The position numbers and the translations under genes were made by a program. The notes beneath the pieces were generated by a model. It worked only from the letters and a program-made list of their open reading frames with translations, was not told the DNA's origin and ran no database searches. A DNA stretch of 64,000 nt from Zoogloea dura (lineage in GTDB: Bacteria > Pseudomonadota > Gammaproteobacteria > Burkholderiales > Rhodocyclaceae): NCBI RefSeq assembly GCF_012927165.1, contig NZ_JABBGA010000009.1:1-64000 (forward strand). The letters run 5' to 3'. Positions 1-9,715 of the stretch are shown here, one piece after another; positions within the stretch are counted from its first letter, which is position 1, and every line of letters begins with the position of its first letter.

Positions 1-2
1 CT

Positions 3-3000
3 CTCACCGTGATCGGCACCAACGACGGCCCCACCGCCGTTCCGGACAGCGCCAGCACCGACGAGGACACCCCCGTCACCTTCCCGGTCCTCGGCAACGA
101 CACCGACCCGGACGGCGACACCCTCACCGTCACCGGCGCCAGCGTCGATCCCGCCAAGGGCAGCGTCACCGTCAATCCCGATGGCACCCTCACCTTCAAC
201 CCGGCACCCAACTTCAATGGCCCGGTCGAGGTGAGCTACACCATCTCCGACGGCAAGGGCGGCACCTCCACCGCCATCGCCACCATCACGGTCAATCCGG
301 TCGATAACGCCCCCGTGGCCGTGGATGACAGCGCCACCACCACCGAGGACGCCCCGGTCAGCCGCAACGCCCTCACCGGCGTGCTCGCCAACGATTCCGA
401 CATCGACAGCGCCAGCCTCGTCGTCTCCGGTGTGCGCACCGGCACCGCCGGCACTTTCACCGATCCGGGCACGGCCGGCGTCACCCTCGTCGGTGCCTAT
501 GGCTCCCTGCTGATCCACGCCGACGGCTCCTACACCTACACCCCGGGGGCCGCCGCACAGGCGCTCAACACCGGCGACTCGGTCCAGGACGTCTTCTCCT
601 ACCAGCTCTCCGATGGCAGCCTCACCGCCATCGCCCAGCTCTCCATCACCGTCACCGGGGCCAACGACGCTGCCGTCATCACCGGCACCGCCACCGGAAG
701 CGTCAAGGAAGACACCGCCGGACAGCTCATCTCCACCGGCACCCTGGCCGCCACCGATGTGGACAGCCCGGCCACCTTCAATGCCGCCACCACCCCCGGC
801 GCCTACGGCAGCTTCTCCATCGCCGCCAACGGCACCTGGACCTACACCCTCAGCAATGACGCGGCCAACGTCCAGGCCCTCAAGGAAGGCGACAGCCGTA
901 CCGAAACCTTCACCGTCACCACCGCCGACGGTACCCCCAGGACCGTCACCGTCACCGTCCTCGGCACCAACGAAGCGCCCACCGTCAGCAACGTCAGCGC
1001 CTCCGGCAACGAAGACCTGCCCATCCCGGTCACCCTCACCGGCAGCGATGTGGACGGCACCGTCACCAGCCTCACCCTGGCCGACCTGCCCACCCACGGC
1101 ACCCTTTACCTCGACGCCGCCATGACCCAGCCGGTCAGCGCAGGCTCCGCACTCGCCGCCACCGCAGGCAGCGTCACCCTCTACTTCAAGCCCGACGCCA
1201 ACTGGAACGGCTCCACCGAGTTCCATTACTCCGCCACCGACAACAACGGCGCCACCTCCTCCCAGGCCACCGCCAGCATCGGCGTCAATCCGGTCAATGA
1301 TCCTCCGGTGGCCATCGCCGACAACGCGAGCACCGACCAGAACACGGCGGTGGACCACAGCGCCGGCACCGGCGTGCTGACCAACGACAGCGATATCGAC
1401 GGTGGCACCCTGACTGTCTCCCACATTGCCCATGACGGCGGCGCGACCCTGGCAGTCGGCCCCGCCGGCACCACGGTAGGCGGTAGTCTTGGCAGCCTGC
1501 TGATCCACGCCGACGGCTCCTACACCTACACCCCGGGGGATGGGGCCAAGGCGCTGACCGCCGGCCAGGCCGCCAACGACGTATTCACCTACACCGTCTC
1601 CGACGGCAACGGCGGCACCGCCACGACCACCCTGACCATTCATGTCACCGGCCAGAATGACGCACCCGTCATCGGTGGCGTCGCCACGGGCAGCGTGACC
1701 GAGGATGGCGTGCTCACCGCCAGCGGGACCCTGACCATCGCCGACCCGGATGCAGGCCAATCGTCCTTCGTGGCTCAGACCACCCACGGCACCTATGGCA
1801 CCCTGAGCCTGCAACCCAACGGGACCTGGACCTATTCGCTGGACAACGCCTCCACCAACGTGCAGTCGCTCAAGGAGGGGCAGCTCGTCCAGGAGCACGT
1901 CCAGGTCCAGAGCGCCGACGGCACCGTCCGCGAGATCGTCATCGACGTACATGGCACCAACGACGCCCCGGTGGTCAGCGGTGCGACAGTCCACGTCTCG
2001 GAAGAAGGCCTCCCCGGCGGCCAGGCCGACTCGCTGGGCACCACCGACACCACCAACCAGACGACCGCCAGCGGCGTCGTCACCCTGTCCGACGTGGATG
2101 GCAACGCCCTGACCCTGACCCTGACGGCGCCCACCGGCAGCTTCACCTCCAACAATGTCGCCATCACCTGGACCGGCAACGACAGCCATACCCTCGTGGG
2201 CAGCGCCAACGGCGTGGAGATCGTGCGCGCCACCATCTCCGATAACGGCCAGTACAGCGTCACCCTGGCCGGCCCCATCGACCACCCCGACACCACCCAG
2301 GAAGACACCCTCAACCTGCCCATCGGCATCAAGGTGAGCGACGGCATCACCAGCACGCTGAACACCCTGACCGTGGTCATCGAAGACGACGCCCCCACGG
2401 CTACCTCGGTCACCCAGGGCGTGGAGGTACCGCCGCAGGACACCAACCTGCTGATCATCCTGGACAACTCCGCGAGCATGAACACCCTGGACGGAGTCAA
2501 TGGAACCTCGCGCCTGCAGTCAGCCGTTGCCTCGCTGCAGCAGTTGATCGACAGCTATGACAATCTGGGCGAAGTGCGCGTCCGCATCGTGACCTTCAAC
2601 AGCACCTCGAACCCGAACGGAACTGGGAGCTTCTGGACCACAGCAAGCGCAGCGAAGACCCTGCTGGACGGCGTAAGCACGGCCGGCACCACCAACTATG
2701 ATGCGGCCATCGCAGCTGGCCAAGCTGCCTTCGGTTCGACGGGCAAGCTTGCCTCCGGGCAGAACGTCTCTTACTTCCTGACCGACGGCGCACCCAACGG
2801 TGGCACCGAGATTTCTGGTGCCGACATCACCAACTGGCAGAACTTTCTGTCCGCCAACAACATCACCAGTTTCGCCCTGGGCTTGGGCAGTGCCAACCAA
2901 GTCAATCTGGACCCTGTCGCCTTCAATGGCCTGACCAACACAGACATGAACGGGCAGTTGATCACCAGCTACGACCAACTCTCCGGCACCCTCCAAGGCA

Positions 3001-4772
3001 CCGTCGGCCAGTCGGCCAGTGGTGACATCCTCTCCGGCGGCCTGCTGGGTGGCACGTCCGGCTTCGGTGCCGATGGTGGTCACATCGAGTCGATCACGGT
3101 GGACGGAGTCACCTACACCTACGATCCGACAGCAGCCGACGGTGCCGGCAGCGTGACCCCCAGCAGTGGCACCGGAACCGGCACCTATGATGCGGCAAGC
3201 CACGAATTCACCATCAAGACCGCCGACGGCGGCACCCTGCTGGTGAATCTGAGTACCGGCAGCTACTCCTACACGCCCAAGGCCACCGTCACCACCCCCA
3301 TCGTCGACGGCTTCAGCTTCGTGCTGGTGGACAAGGACGGCGACCACGCCGGCGCGGAGGTCACCTTCAACGTCAGCCGCACCGCCGAGAACACCATCGC
3401 CCTCACCAGCACGACAACGGCCATCAGCCCCACCAGCCTGGGCCTGACCGGGGAGTACTACGGCTACAACGACTCGACCAGTGCGAGCATCACCCGTACC
3501 CATACGGACGACCGGACCCTCGGCAATCTCGATCACGTGTCAGACATGACCACCATCGTCGACGGGCGCAGCGGCACCACGGTGGTGGGCACCTACGACG
3601 CCGCACCGGCCTCGGGTGCGGACGCCACCTTCAGTGCCGACAAGATCGATTACGGCTTCGGCTACTCCACCACCACCAGCGGCACCACCACCACGGTGGG
3701 TGCAGTCGATGGCAACCTGGGCAACAACCCCACCGTGGGCGCTGACCTGGCGGTCAATTCCGGTGCGCTGTACAACTTCCTGCGCGGTGGCACGGCGGGC
3801 TCCGATGCCGGCACCCTGACCACCACCACGGGTCTGGGCTACACCACCGACTCCGGCCTGCGCTTTGTCGGCCTGATGAACGTGGCTGGCGGCAACTACG
3901 ACATCCGCATCACCGCTGACGACGGCTTCCGGATCAACGTCGATGGCCAGACCGTGGCCATGTTCGACAACATCCAGTCGCCCACCACCCGGGTGTTCCA
4001 GAACGTAGGCATGGAAAGCGGCCTGCACCCCATCGAGATCCTCTACTGGGAACAGGGCGGCAATGCGCGCCTGCGCATCGAGGTCAAACTCCACAGTGAA
4101 GCCGACACCGCCTACAAGACCCTGGGCACCGACGACTTTGCCTTGTTCACCCCCACCAGCGCCCCGACTCTGAGCGAGACCCAGGACATCATCGAGAGCT
4201 CAACCCAGAACGGCAGCTGGCTGGTCCAGACCGGCGCACAGACCGACGGCACCGACGCCAACGATCACATCACCGGCAGTACGGGCCAGGACATCATCAA
4301 CGGTGGCCTCGGCAACGACGTGATCATTGGCGGCGCCAACGAGAACACCATTTCCGGCGGCGCCGGCAACGACACCCTGACCGGTGGCCTCGGCTCCGAT
4401 GTGTTCAAGTGGTCTCTGGGCGATGCCGGCACCACCAGCCAGCCAGCCATCGATGCCATCACCGACTTCAACAAGGCCGCGCCTCTCGACGGCGGTGACG
4501 TGCTCGACCTGCGCGAGTTGCTGCAGGGCGAGAGCCATACCGGCACGGCGGTCGGCAACCTGGACAGCTACCTGCACTTCGAACGCGCGGGCACCGACAC
4601 GGTGGTACACATCAGCTCGTCCGGTGGCTACACGGGCGGCACTTTCAATGCCGGCGCCACCGACCAGAAGATTGTGCTGCAAGGCGTGGATCTGACCAAC
4701 AGCGGCGCCCTGAGCAATGACAGCCAGATCATCCAGGATCTGCTGACCAAGGGTAAGCTCAGCGCCGACTAG
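3..4772 (+). CDS. Giant repeat adhesin, C-terminal part (VCBS/vWA/PA14/RTX; type I secreted)
   Basis: The reading frame is open at the left edge, so this is only the C-terminal part of a larger surface protein; the GTG at 9 is not a credible start. About 800 residues of VCBS/cadherin-like repeats come first, with recurrent GTNDAP and SYTYTP motifs. A von Willebrand A domain follows at about residues 814-1000 (counted from the GTG), with a DNSAS metal site. A PA14-like domain lies at about 1147-1363, RTX repeats (GGLGNDVI, GGAGNDTL) at about 1418-1469, and a VCA0849-type type I secretion signal ends the protein. The family is exported through ABC/MFP/TolC machines and retained at the outer membrane for attachment. 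The downstream lapD-lapG pair supports a LapA-like role. The N-terminal retention and LapG cleavage region is outside the window. Confidence 0.93.
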   Translation, partial: LTVIGTNDGPTAVPDSASTDEDTPVTFPVLGNDTDPDGDTLTVTGASVDPAKGSVTVNPDGTLTFNPAPNFNGPVEVSYTISDGKGGTSTAIATITVNPVDNAPVAVDDSATTTEDAPVSRNALTGVLANDSDIDSASLVVSGVRTGTAGTFTDPGTAGVTLVGAYGSLLIHADGSYTYTPGAAAQALNTGDSVQDVFSYQLSDGSLTAIAQLSITVTGANDAAVITGTATGSVKEDTAGQLISTGTLAATDVDSPATFNAATTPGAYGSFSIAANGTWTYTLSNDAANVQALKEGDSRTETFTVTTADGTPRTVTVTVLGTNEAPTVSNVSASGNEDLPIPVTLTGSDVDGTVTSLTLADLPTHGTLYLDAAMTQPVSAGSALAATAGSVTLYFKPDANWNGSTEFHYSATDNNGATSSQATASIGVNPVNDPPVAIADNASTDQNTAVDHSAGTGVLTNDSDIDGGTLTVSHIAHDGGATLAVGPAGTTVGGSLGSLLIHADGSYTYTPGDGAKALTAGQAANDVFTYTVSDGNGGTATTTLTIHVTGQNDAPVIGGVATGSVTEDGVLTASGTLTIADPDAGQSSFVAQTTHGTYGTLSLQPNGTWTYSLDNASTNVQSLKEGQLVQEHVQVQSADGTVREIVIDVHGTNDAPVVSGATVHVSEEGLPGGQADSLGTTDTTNQTTASGVVTLSDVDGNALTLTLTAPTGSFTSNNVAITWTGNDSHTLVGSANGVEIVRATISDNGQYSVTLAGPIDHPDTTQEDTLNLPIGIKVSDGITSTLNTLTVVIEDDAPTATSVTQGVEVPPQDTNLLIILDNSASMNTLDGVNGTSRLQSAVASLQQLIDSYDNLGEVRVRIVTFNSTSNPNGTGSFWTTASAAKTLLDGVSTAGTTNYDAAIAAGQAAFGSTGKLASGQNVSYFLTDGAPNGGTEISGADITNWQNFLSANNITSFALGLGSANQVNLDPVAFNGLTNTDMNGQLITSYDQLSGTLQGTVGQSASGDILSGGLLGGTSGFGADGGHIESITVDGVTYTYDPTAADGAGSVTPSSGTGTGTYDAASHEFTIKTADGGTLLVNLSTGSYSYTPKATVTTPIVDGFSFVLVDKDGDHAGAEVTFNVSRTAENTIALTSTTTAISPTSLGLTGEYYGYNDSTSASITRTHTDDRTLGNLDHVSDMTTIVDGRSGTTVVGTYDAAPASGADATFSADKIDYGFGYSTTTSGTTTTVGAVDGNLGNNPTVGADLAVNSGALYNFLRGGTAGSDAGTLTTTTGLGYTTDSGLRFVGLMNVAGGNYDIRITADDGFRINVDGQTVAMFDNIQSPTTRVFQNVGMESGLHPIEILYWEQGGNARLRIEVKLHSEADTAYKTLGTDDFALFTPTSAPTLSETQDIIESSTQNGSWLVQTGAQTDGTDANDHITGSTGQDIINGGLGNDVIIGGANENTISGGAGNDTLTGGLGSDVFKWSLGDAGTTSQPAIDAITDFNKAAPLDGGDVLDLRELLQGESHTGTAVGNLDSYLHFERAGTDTVVHISSSGGYTGGTFNAGATDQKIVLQGVDLTNSGALSNDSQIIQDLLTKGKLSAD

Positions 4773-4806
4773 GCATCCGGCCTGCACGCAAGGGCAGGCG
4801 CAGTAC

Positions 4807-4839
4807 AAAAAGGGGGCGCCGCGAGGCGCCCCCTTTTTT
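4807..4839. terminator. Bidirectional intrinsic terminator
   Basis: A perfect 9-bp GC-rich stem (4812-4820 with 4825-4833, loop GCGA) has an A tract on the left and a T tract on the right. It sits between the convergent adhesin and lapD genes and can end both transcripts. Confidence 0.9.
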
Positions 4840-4865
4840 CCTTGCAAAGACAAGCCTTGATCGCT

Positions 4866-6791
4866 TCAGCCGGCAAGCTGCCGTCGCGACGCCTCGGGGC
4901 CCGTCATCCCGCCCACGCCCAGCAGACTGGCAGCAGCCCACTCCTCGGCGCAGTGCACCTGCTCTGCGTACACCACCACCTCCAGGCCACGCGCCACATC
5001 CACGATCGCCTTCACGAGCCGCCGATGCCCCTCGTTCTCGTGCAACGCCACCACGAAGCTGCCGTCGAGCTTCAGGTAGGCCAGACGCAGCGCATACAGG
5101 CGGGGCAAGGCCGCGAGTTGGCGCCCGAAATGCTCGATCCCCAGATGCGCACCGTGGCGTGACAGGACCTCCACCAACGACTCCAGCCCCGCCAGGCTGG
5201 CATCCAGCCCACGCTCGCTGACCTCGATCGAAAGGCGTGCGGCATTCGGCCCGGCAATGGCGAGCAGCATGTCCAGCTTGTCGAGAAAACCCGCCTCGGT
5301 CAGGGAGCGCGGTGCCACGTTGATCGCCACGGGTTCCGCTGAAGCAGCCAGCAGATCGACCCCCAGGCGGATTGCCTCCAGGTCGCAGGCAGCGGCCAGC
5401 CCCACCCGCACTGCTGCCGGCATGAACTGCCCGGCGGTCAGCACCGCGCCTTCCACCGGCAGACGGAGCATGTACTCCCGGTGCACCAGGCGCCCCTCCC
5501 GATCCAGCACCGGGTAGCCCGCCAGGGCGAAGTCATGGCGCGCCAAGGCACCCTCGAGCATCTCCCGCCAGCCCCCCTCGCCCGGCGCGGGGATGGGCAG
5601 GGGCGAGCCACCGGGCTCGGCCACAATGCCGCCCTCCACCTCGGCCCGCATCAGGGCCGAATCGACCCGCGCCAACACGTCGCCGGGCGTATCGTCACGC
5701 CGATAGGCCACCGCCGCCGCGTCCAGCTTCAGGCGCAGCGTGTCGTCGATCTTCAGATCCAGCGCCGCCACCGCACCGCAAGCCCGCTCCAGCAGGGCAC
5801 GTCCCTCACCCAGGCCCAGGCCGGGGACCAGAACACCGAACTCCGCACCACCGAGGCGCCCCAGCGCCATGTCATCGCCAGCCTCCAGGCTGCGCTGCAA
5901 CGTACTTGCCACACTGGCCAGCCACTCGTCCGTACGGACCCGGCCGAGCTTCTGGTTCAACCCGGCCAGATCGGCAATCCGCAACACTGCAATGCAACCG
6001 CCCGGCGGCACATCCGGGTCGGACAAGACCCGGCGCAGCTCGCCATTGAAGGCAGCCCGATTCAACAGGCCGGTTCCGGCATCATGGCTGCCTTCATCCC
6101 GCAGGCTCTCGATGCGCCCGGCCTGCTCTGCAAACAAGGTCCTGACGCGCTCGGACATCCGGTTCAGCGCACGCGCCATGCTCCGCAACTCAAGCACGCG
6201 GGGCTCCTCCAGCACCCGGAACTGCCCGCCACCAATCGCCTCGGCCTGCTCCGCCATCTCGTCGAGAGGCCGCCGCACCCAGCCCATCAGCATCGACACT
6301 GCCACCGCCCAGAACAATCCGATGGCCAGCATCAGGCTGCCCAGTTGCAGACAGCCCCGCCACAGGGAGCGGTGCGCATAGCCGTGGGCCGCCTCCACCG
6401 TCACCTGCCCGACCTGCCGCCAGCCATCACTCACCAGCGCCTGGCCAGGCCGGGCATTGAGCGGCAGCAGCGCCGGAAGCCAATCCGGCACGCCGTCGGC
6501 GACGTCCGGCTGGACACGCTCGATAAGGACTTTTCCGGCCGGATCGGTAAAGCGGATCATGCGGAAATGGCCACCATCGAACAGGGCCGCAATCAGCAAC
6601 TCGAGAGTCGCCACGTCCTTGCTCTGCTGGGACATCGACAGGGCCAGCGACACCGCACCGTCGCCCGCCTGGGCCGACAGCTGCTGCTCGAAGTAGCCTC
6701 GCGCAGTAAGCAGGCTGACTCCGAAGGACCCGGCCAGCACCACCCCCATCGCCACCACCACACTGACCCACAACCTTCTCAGCAATGACAT
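4866..6791 (-). CDS. lapD: LapD-like c-di-GMP receptor with degenerate GGDEF and EAL domains
   Basis: A 641-residue inner-membrane protein. It has a TM helix at about 7-29, a periplasmic LapD/MoxY-type sensor to about 150, a second TM helix, a HAMP segment, then GGDEF-like and EAL-like domains. GGDEF reads GGAEF and EAL reads EYM, so both active sites look lost. That is the hallmark of LapD, which binds c-di-GMP with its EAL domain and sequesters the LapG protease through its periplasmic domain. The ATG at 6791 is preceded by GAAGGAAAG. It lies 10 bp after the lapG stop, so the two are probably one operon. Longer in-frame starts would overlap lapG and lack a signal anchor. Confidence 0.9.
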   Translation of the reverse strand: MSLLRRLWVSVVVAMGVVLAGSFGVSLLTARGYFEQQLSAQAGDGAVSLALSMSQQSKDVATLELLIAALFDGGHFRMIRFTDPAGKVLIERVQPDVADGVPDWLPALLPLNARPGQALVSDGWRQVGQVTVEAAHGYAHRSLWRGCLQLGSLMLAIGLFWAVAVSMLMGWVRRPLDEMAEQAEAIGGGQFRVLEEPRVLELRSMARALNRMSERVRTLFAEQAGRIESLRDEGSHDAGTGLLNRAAFNGELRRVLSDPDVPPGGCIAVLRIADLAGLNQKLGRVRTDEWLASVASTLQRSLEAGDDMALGRLGGAEFGVLVPGLGLGEGRALLERACGAVAALDLKIDDTLRLKLDAAAVAYRRDDTPGDVLARVDSALMRAEVEGGIVAEPGGSPLPIPAPGEGGWREMLEGALARHDFALAGYPVLDREGRLVHREYMLRLPVEGAVLTAGQFMPAAVRVGLAAACDLEAIRLGVDLLAASAEPVAINVAPRSLTEAGFLDKLDMLLAIAGPNAARLSIEVSERGLDASLAGLESLVEVLSRHGAHLGIEHFGRQLAALPRLYALRLAYLKLDGSFVVALHENEGHRRLVKAIVDVARGLEVVVYAEQVHCAEEWAAASLLGVGGMTGPEASRRQLAG

Positions 6792-6801
6792 TATCTTTCC
6801 T

Positions 6802-7506
6802 TCATGGCGTATAGCCTTCCGAACGCATTCTCTGGAGCAGTTCCCGCCAGCGGGACACCCGGTCCACCGGGCTCGTCGCCTGGGCGGCGCCCCCCACGAA
6901 AACACCCTGCATGTTGAAACTGAACACGGGCGCCAGGTCCGGGCGCGCCGTCGCCGGACGAATGTCCGTGATGAGATTGTCGAGCACCAGCGGCACCGCT
7001 TCCGGCGACGGGTAGTAGCTCAGCACCATGTGGGCCTGGGTCACGCTGCTGGCCGGCCCGCCGATATGGGCGCGCACATAGGTCATGCGCAGGCGCGCCT
7101 CGGGAACCCCCAGCTCCCTCAGACTGAAGTACTTGGCAAAAACGAAATCCTCGCAATCGCCCGCGCCCCGCCCGATGGTCTCCAGGGGCGTCGCCCAGTA
7201 ATCCGTCTGGGACCACACCACCGAGTCGTCGGCAAAGCGGATGCGCCGATTGAAATACTCGTTGACCCTTCGCAACTGCTCCTGCTCGGCCTGGTCGCGC
7301 CAGCCCGCCAGCGCGCTTCGCCAAGCCTCTACGGCCTCGGCCGCCGCTGCGCCAAAACGCTGCTGGGCGACCGCCTCCATCCGCTCCAGGTCGAAGCCGG
7401 CAAAAGCCAGCACGGCCCACAATCCCATCAGCATTCCGAACCAGGCCATCCGGCAATCGGACCGGAATTGGCGTGAAATTGAACGCAGGGAATCGGCTGG
7501 AGCCAT
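6802..7506 (-). CDS. lapG: LapG-like periplasmic cysteine protease (transglutaminase-like)
   Basis: A 234-residue protein with an N-terminal hydrophobic segment at about 20-37 (signal or anchor) followed by a bacterial transglutaminase-like cysteine protease domain. The likely catalytic triad is visible as Cys118 (GAGDCED), His159 (QAHMVL) and Asp176 (VLDNL). In the known system LapG cuts the N-terminal region of LapA-type adhesins when c-di-GMP falls, which releases them from the cell. Gene order (adhesin, lapD, lapG, outer-membrane channel) supports the same role here. The substrate site cannot be checked because the adhesin N-terminus is missing from the window. Confidence 0.9.
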   Translation of the reverse strand: MAPADSLRSISRQFRSDCRMAWFGMLMGLWAVLAFAGFDLERMEAVAQQRFGAAAAEAVEAWRSALAGWRDQAEQEQLRRVNEYFNRRIRFADDSVVWSQTDYWATPLETIGRGAGDCEDFVFAKYFSLRELGVPEARLRMTYVRAHIGGPASSVTQAHMVLSYYPSPEAVPLVLDNLITDIRPATARPDLAPVFSFNMQGVFVGGAAQATSPVDRVSRWRELLQRMRSEGYTP

Positions 7507-7599
7507 CAGGAGCAGAGAACCGGCGTCTGTGCGAAATGTCGCGGGGTCAGAGAGGAAGGCGGCAACTCAGCCGGAATCAACGGCTCCGCGCGGGAAAAA

Positions 7600-7628
7600 T
7601 TGAGTTCTACCGCGCTCTGTCGTTATTT
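7600..7628 (+). promoter_or_regulatory. Candidate sigma70-type promoter upstream of the TolC-family gene
   Basis: TTGAGT (7600-7605) and TTATTT (7623-7628) are separated by 17 bp in the AT-rich part of the 291-bp lapG/tolC intergenic region. The -10 match is weak. No other feature was recognised in this interval. Confidence 0.3.
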
Positions 7629-7797
7629 GTGAAATATTAATTCGAGAAGAAGGATCCGGGCCTTGTCTCATCCAAAAACCCAAATAATTCTCGGGAAATG
7701 CCAAAGTCGCCGAATAGAATCCGTCTGCCTTGCGGAATGTTCTCCGCGAACTTCATCGCCGCACCTTGAAGTGCTACCCGAATCTCCCCTTACCGAG

Positions 7798-9618
7798 ATG
7801 ACCATGCCCACGTTGACCAAGCTCTCCGCCAGCCTCGCGCTGTCCTTCCTGACCCTGTCCGCAGCCCACGCGGGCACCCCGGGCACGCTGCCCGACGCGA
7901 TCGAGAAGGCCGTCCTCCGCAACCCGGAAGTCCTGGCGCGCCTGCACAACTACCAGGCATCGGATGCTGAACGGGACATCGCCCGTGGCGGTCTCTTCCC
8001 GCGGATCGACCTGCAGGGCTACACCGGCCGCGAACGGCGTGACACGCCCACCGCACCGTCGGACAGCTACAACCGCCCGGGCTACCAGTTGCAATTGCGC
8101 CAGCTGATCTTCGATGGCTTCGCCACCAGCAACGACATCAAGCGCCTGGGCTTTGCCCGCGCGGTCCGCTACTACGAACTCCTCGGCAGCACCGACGAGA
8201 CGGCCTATGAAGCGGCACGTGCCTATCTCGACGTTCAGCGCTACCGTGACCTGGCCAAGCTGGCCCAGGAGAACTGGGCCATCCACAAGGAAACCGTCGA
8301 CCAGATCGAGCGCCGCGTGAAAGCCGGCGTCGGCCGCCGGGTTGACCTCGAACAAGCCTTCGGCCGCCTCGCCCTGGCCCAGTCCAACTGGCTCACCGAG
8401 AGCTCCAACCTGCACGACGTCAGCCAGCGCTATCAGCGCGTCGTCGGCGAAGCCCCCGCCGACAAGCTGGAGAGCGTGCCCTCCTTCGCCACCAAGCTGC
8501 CGGCCGAAAAGGATGTGCTGCGCCAGGCCGTGGTCGAAAACCCGTCCTTCCGCGCGGCGGTGTCCAACATCCGCGCCTCCCGCGCCAACATCGACGTGCA
8601 GCGCGCCAACAACCTGCCCACCGTCGAGCTGCGCGCCAGCACCGGCATGGACCGCAACCTGCTGGGCGTGACCGGCGAGACCACCAGCACCGCCTTGCAG
8701 GTTCTGCTCAACTGGAACCTCTACAAGGGCGGCTCCGACGAAGCGCGCATCCGCCAGTCCCACGAGCAGCTTTACAACGCCACCGACCTGCGCGACAAGG
8801 CCTGCCGCGACGTCCGCCAGCAGACCGCGATCGCCTGGAACGACGTGAAGAAGCTGAAGGAACAGCTGGTCTATCTCGAACAGCACCAGCTCTCCACCGA
8901 GAAAGCCCGCGATGCCTACCGCCAGCAGTTCGACATCGGCCAGCGCAGCCTGCTCGACGTGCTCAACACCGAGAACGAGCTGTTCGACGCCAAGCGCGCC
9001 ACCGCCCGGGCCCGCTACGACCTCGTCCAGGCCGAACTCCGTGTCCTCACCCAGACCCACACCCTCCTGCCGAGCGTGCAACTGACCCCGGTCAGCCGCA
9101 ACGCCCCCGAGGAAGCCGCCGCCAGCCAGGGCGAAGCCACCGATGAGGCCGTGCAGTGCAGCACCGACCTGCCGGAGGTGCCGCCGCTCGATACCGCGGG
9201 CGCACTCCAGGGACGTCCGCAACCCGTCGCCGTGCCCCTGCCGGTCCCGGCACAGCCTGCGGCGCAGGTGGCAGCCCCGGCCGCCGCCACGGGCGTCGAA
9301 GCGCAGGTCAAATCCTGGGCCGCGGCCTGGTCCGCCAAGGATTTCAAGAGCTACAAGGCCTTCTACTCGAGCAACTTCAAGCCCGAGCAAGGCAGCCTCG
9401 AAGCCTGGCTGAGCCAGCGCGAGAAGCGTCTCGCCAAACCGGGCGAGATCAACGTGAGCGTCGAGGGCATCACGGTGCGCCGCCTGTCCGCCACCGCGTC
9501 CGAAGCCAGCTTCACCCAGAACTACCGCTCCGCCGATTTCACCGACAGCATGTCCAAGACCTTGCACTACGAGCTCGAGAACGGTCAGTGGAAGATCGTC
9601 CGCGAATCCAACCGCTGA
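7798..9618 (+). CDS. TolC-family outer-membrane channel with C-terminal NTF2/SnoaL-like domain
   Basis: A 606-residue protein. A signal peptide ending near AHA precedes a TolC/LapE-type outer-membrane efflux domain of about 430 residues (repeated helical hairpins, LNWNLYKGG strand motif, GQRSLLDVLN). A Pro/Ala-rich linker follows, then about 105 residues (QVKSWAAAWSAKDF ... LENGQWKIVRE) that look like an NTF2/SnoaL-type fold. Ordinary TolC proteins stop before such a domain. Position beside lapG, lapD and the adhesin suggests it is the exit channel for the adhesin; the ABC and membrane-fusion partners are not in the window. Start choice: ATG at 7798 (alternative 7804) gives a clean signal peptide; upstream in-frame codons do not. 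Confidence 0.87.
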   Translation: MTMPTLTKLSASLALSFLTLSAAHAGTPGTLPDAIEKAVLRNPEVLARLHNYQASDAERDIARGGLFPRIDLQGYTGRERRDTPTAPSDSYNRPGYQLQLRQLIFDGFATSNDIKRLGFARAVRYYELLGSTDETAYEAARAYLDVQRYRDLAKLAQENWAIHKETVDQIERRVKAGVGRRVDLEQAFGRLALAQSNWLTESSNLHDVSQRYQRVVGEAPADKLESVPSFATKLPAEKDVLRQAVVENPSFRAAVSNIRASRANIDVQRANNLPTVELRASTGMDRNLLGVTGETTSTALQVLLNWNLYKGGSDEARIRQSHEQLYNATDLRDKACRDVRQQTAIAWNDVKKLKEQLVYLEQHQLSTEKARDAYRQQFDIGQRSLLDVLNTENELFDAKRATARARYDLVQAELRVLTQTHTLLPSVQLTPVSRNAPEEAAASQGEATDEAVQCSTDLPEVPPLDTAGALQGRPQPVAVPLPVPAQPAAQVAAPAAATGVEAQVKSWAAAWSAKDFKSYKAFYSSNFKPEQGSLEAWLSQREKRLAKPGEINVSVEGITVRRLSATASEASFTQNYRSADFTDSMSKTLHYELENGQWKIVRESNR

Positions 9619-9665
9619 TCTGCGCCGCGGGCCCCCGTAACAGGGGGGCTCCCGGAGCCGCCAAC

Positions 9666-9695
9666 AAAAATGGGAGCCCGAGGGCTCCCATTTTT
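9666..9695. terminator. Intrinsic terminator between tolC-like gene and Rieske gene
   Basis: A near-perfect hairpin (9671-9679 with 9682-9690) is flanked by an A run on the left and TTTTT on the right. It lies between two convergent genes and could serve both. A second hairpin (about 9629-9648) precedes it. Confidence 0.85.
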
Positions 9696-9715
9696 CTACT
9701 CAAAGCTGCTGCGTT

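Noticed and set aside
2520-3536. 338-codon Gly-rich frame antisense to the adhesin
   Set aside because: Shadow of the vWA region. The Gly and Ala richness follows from the codon use of the adhesin.
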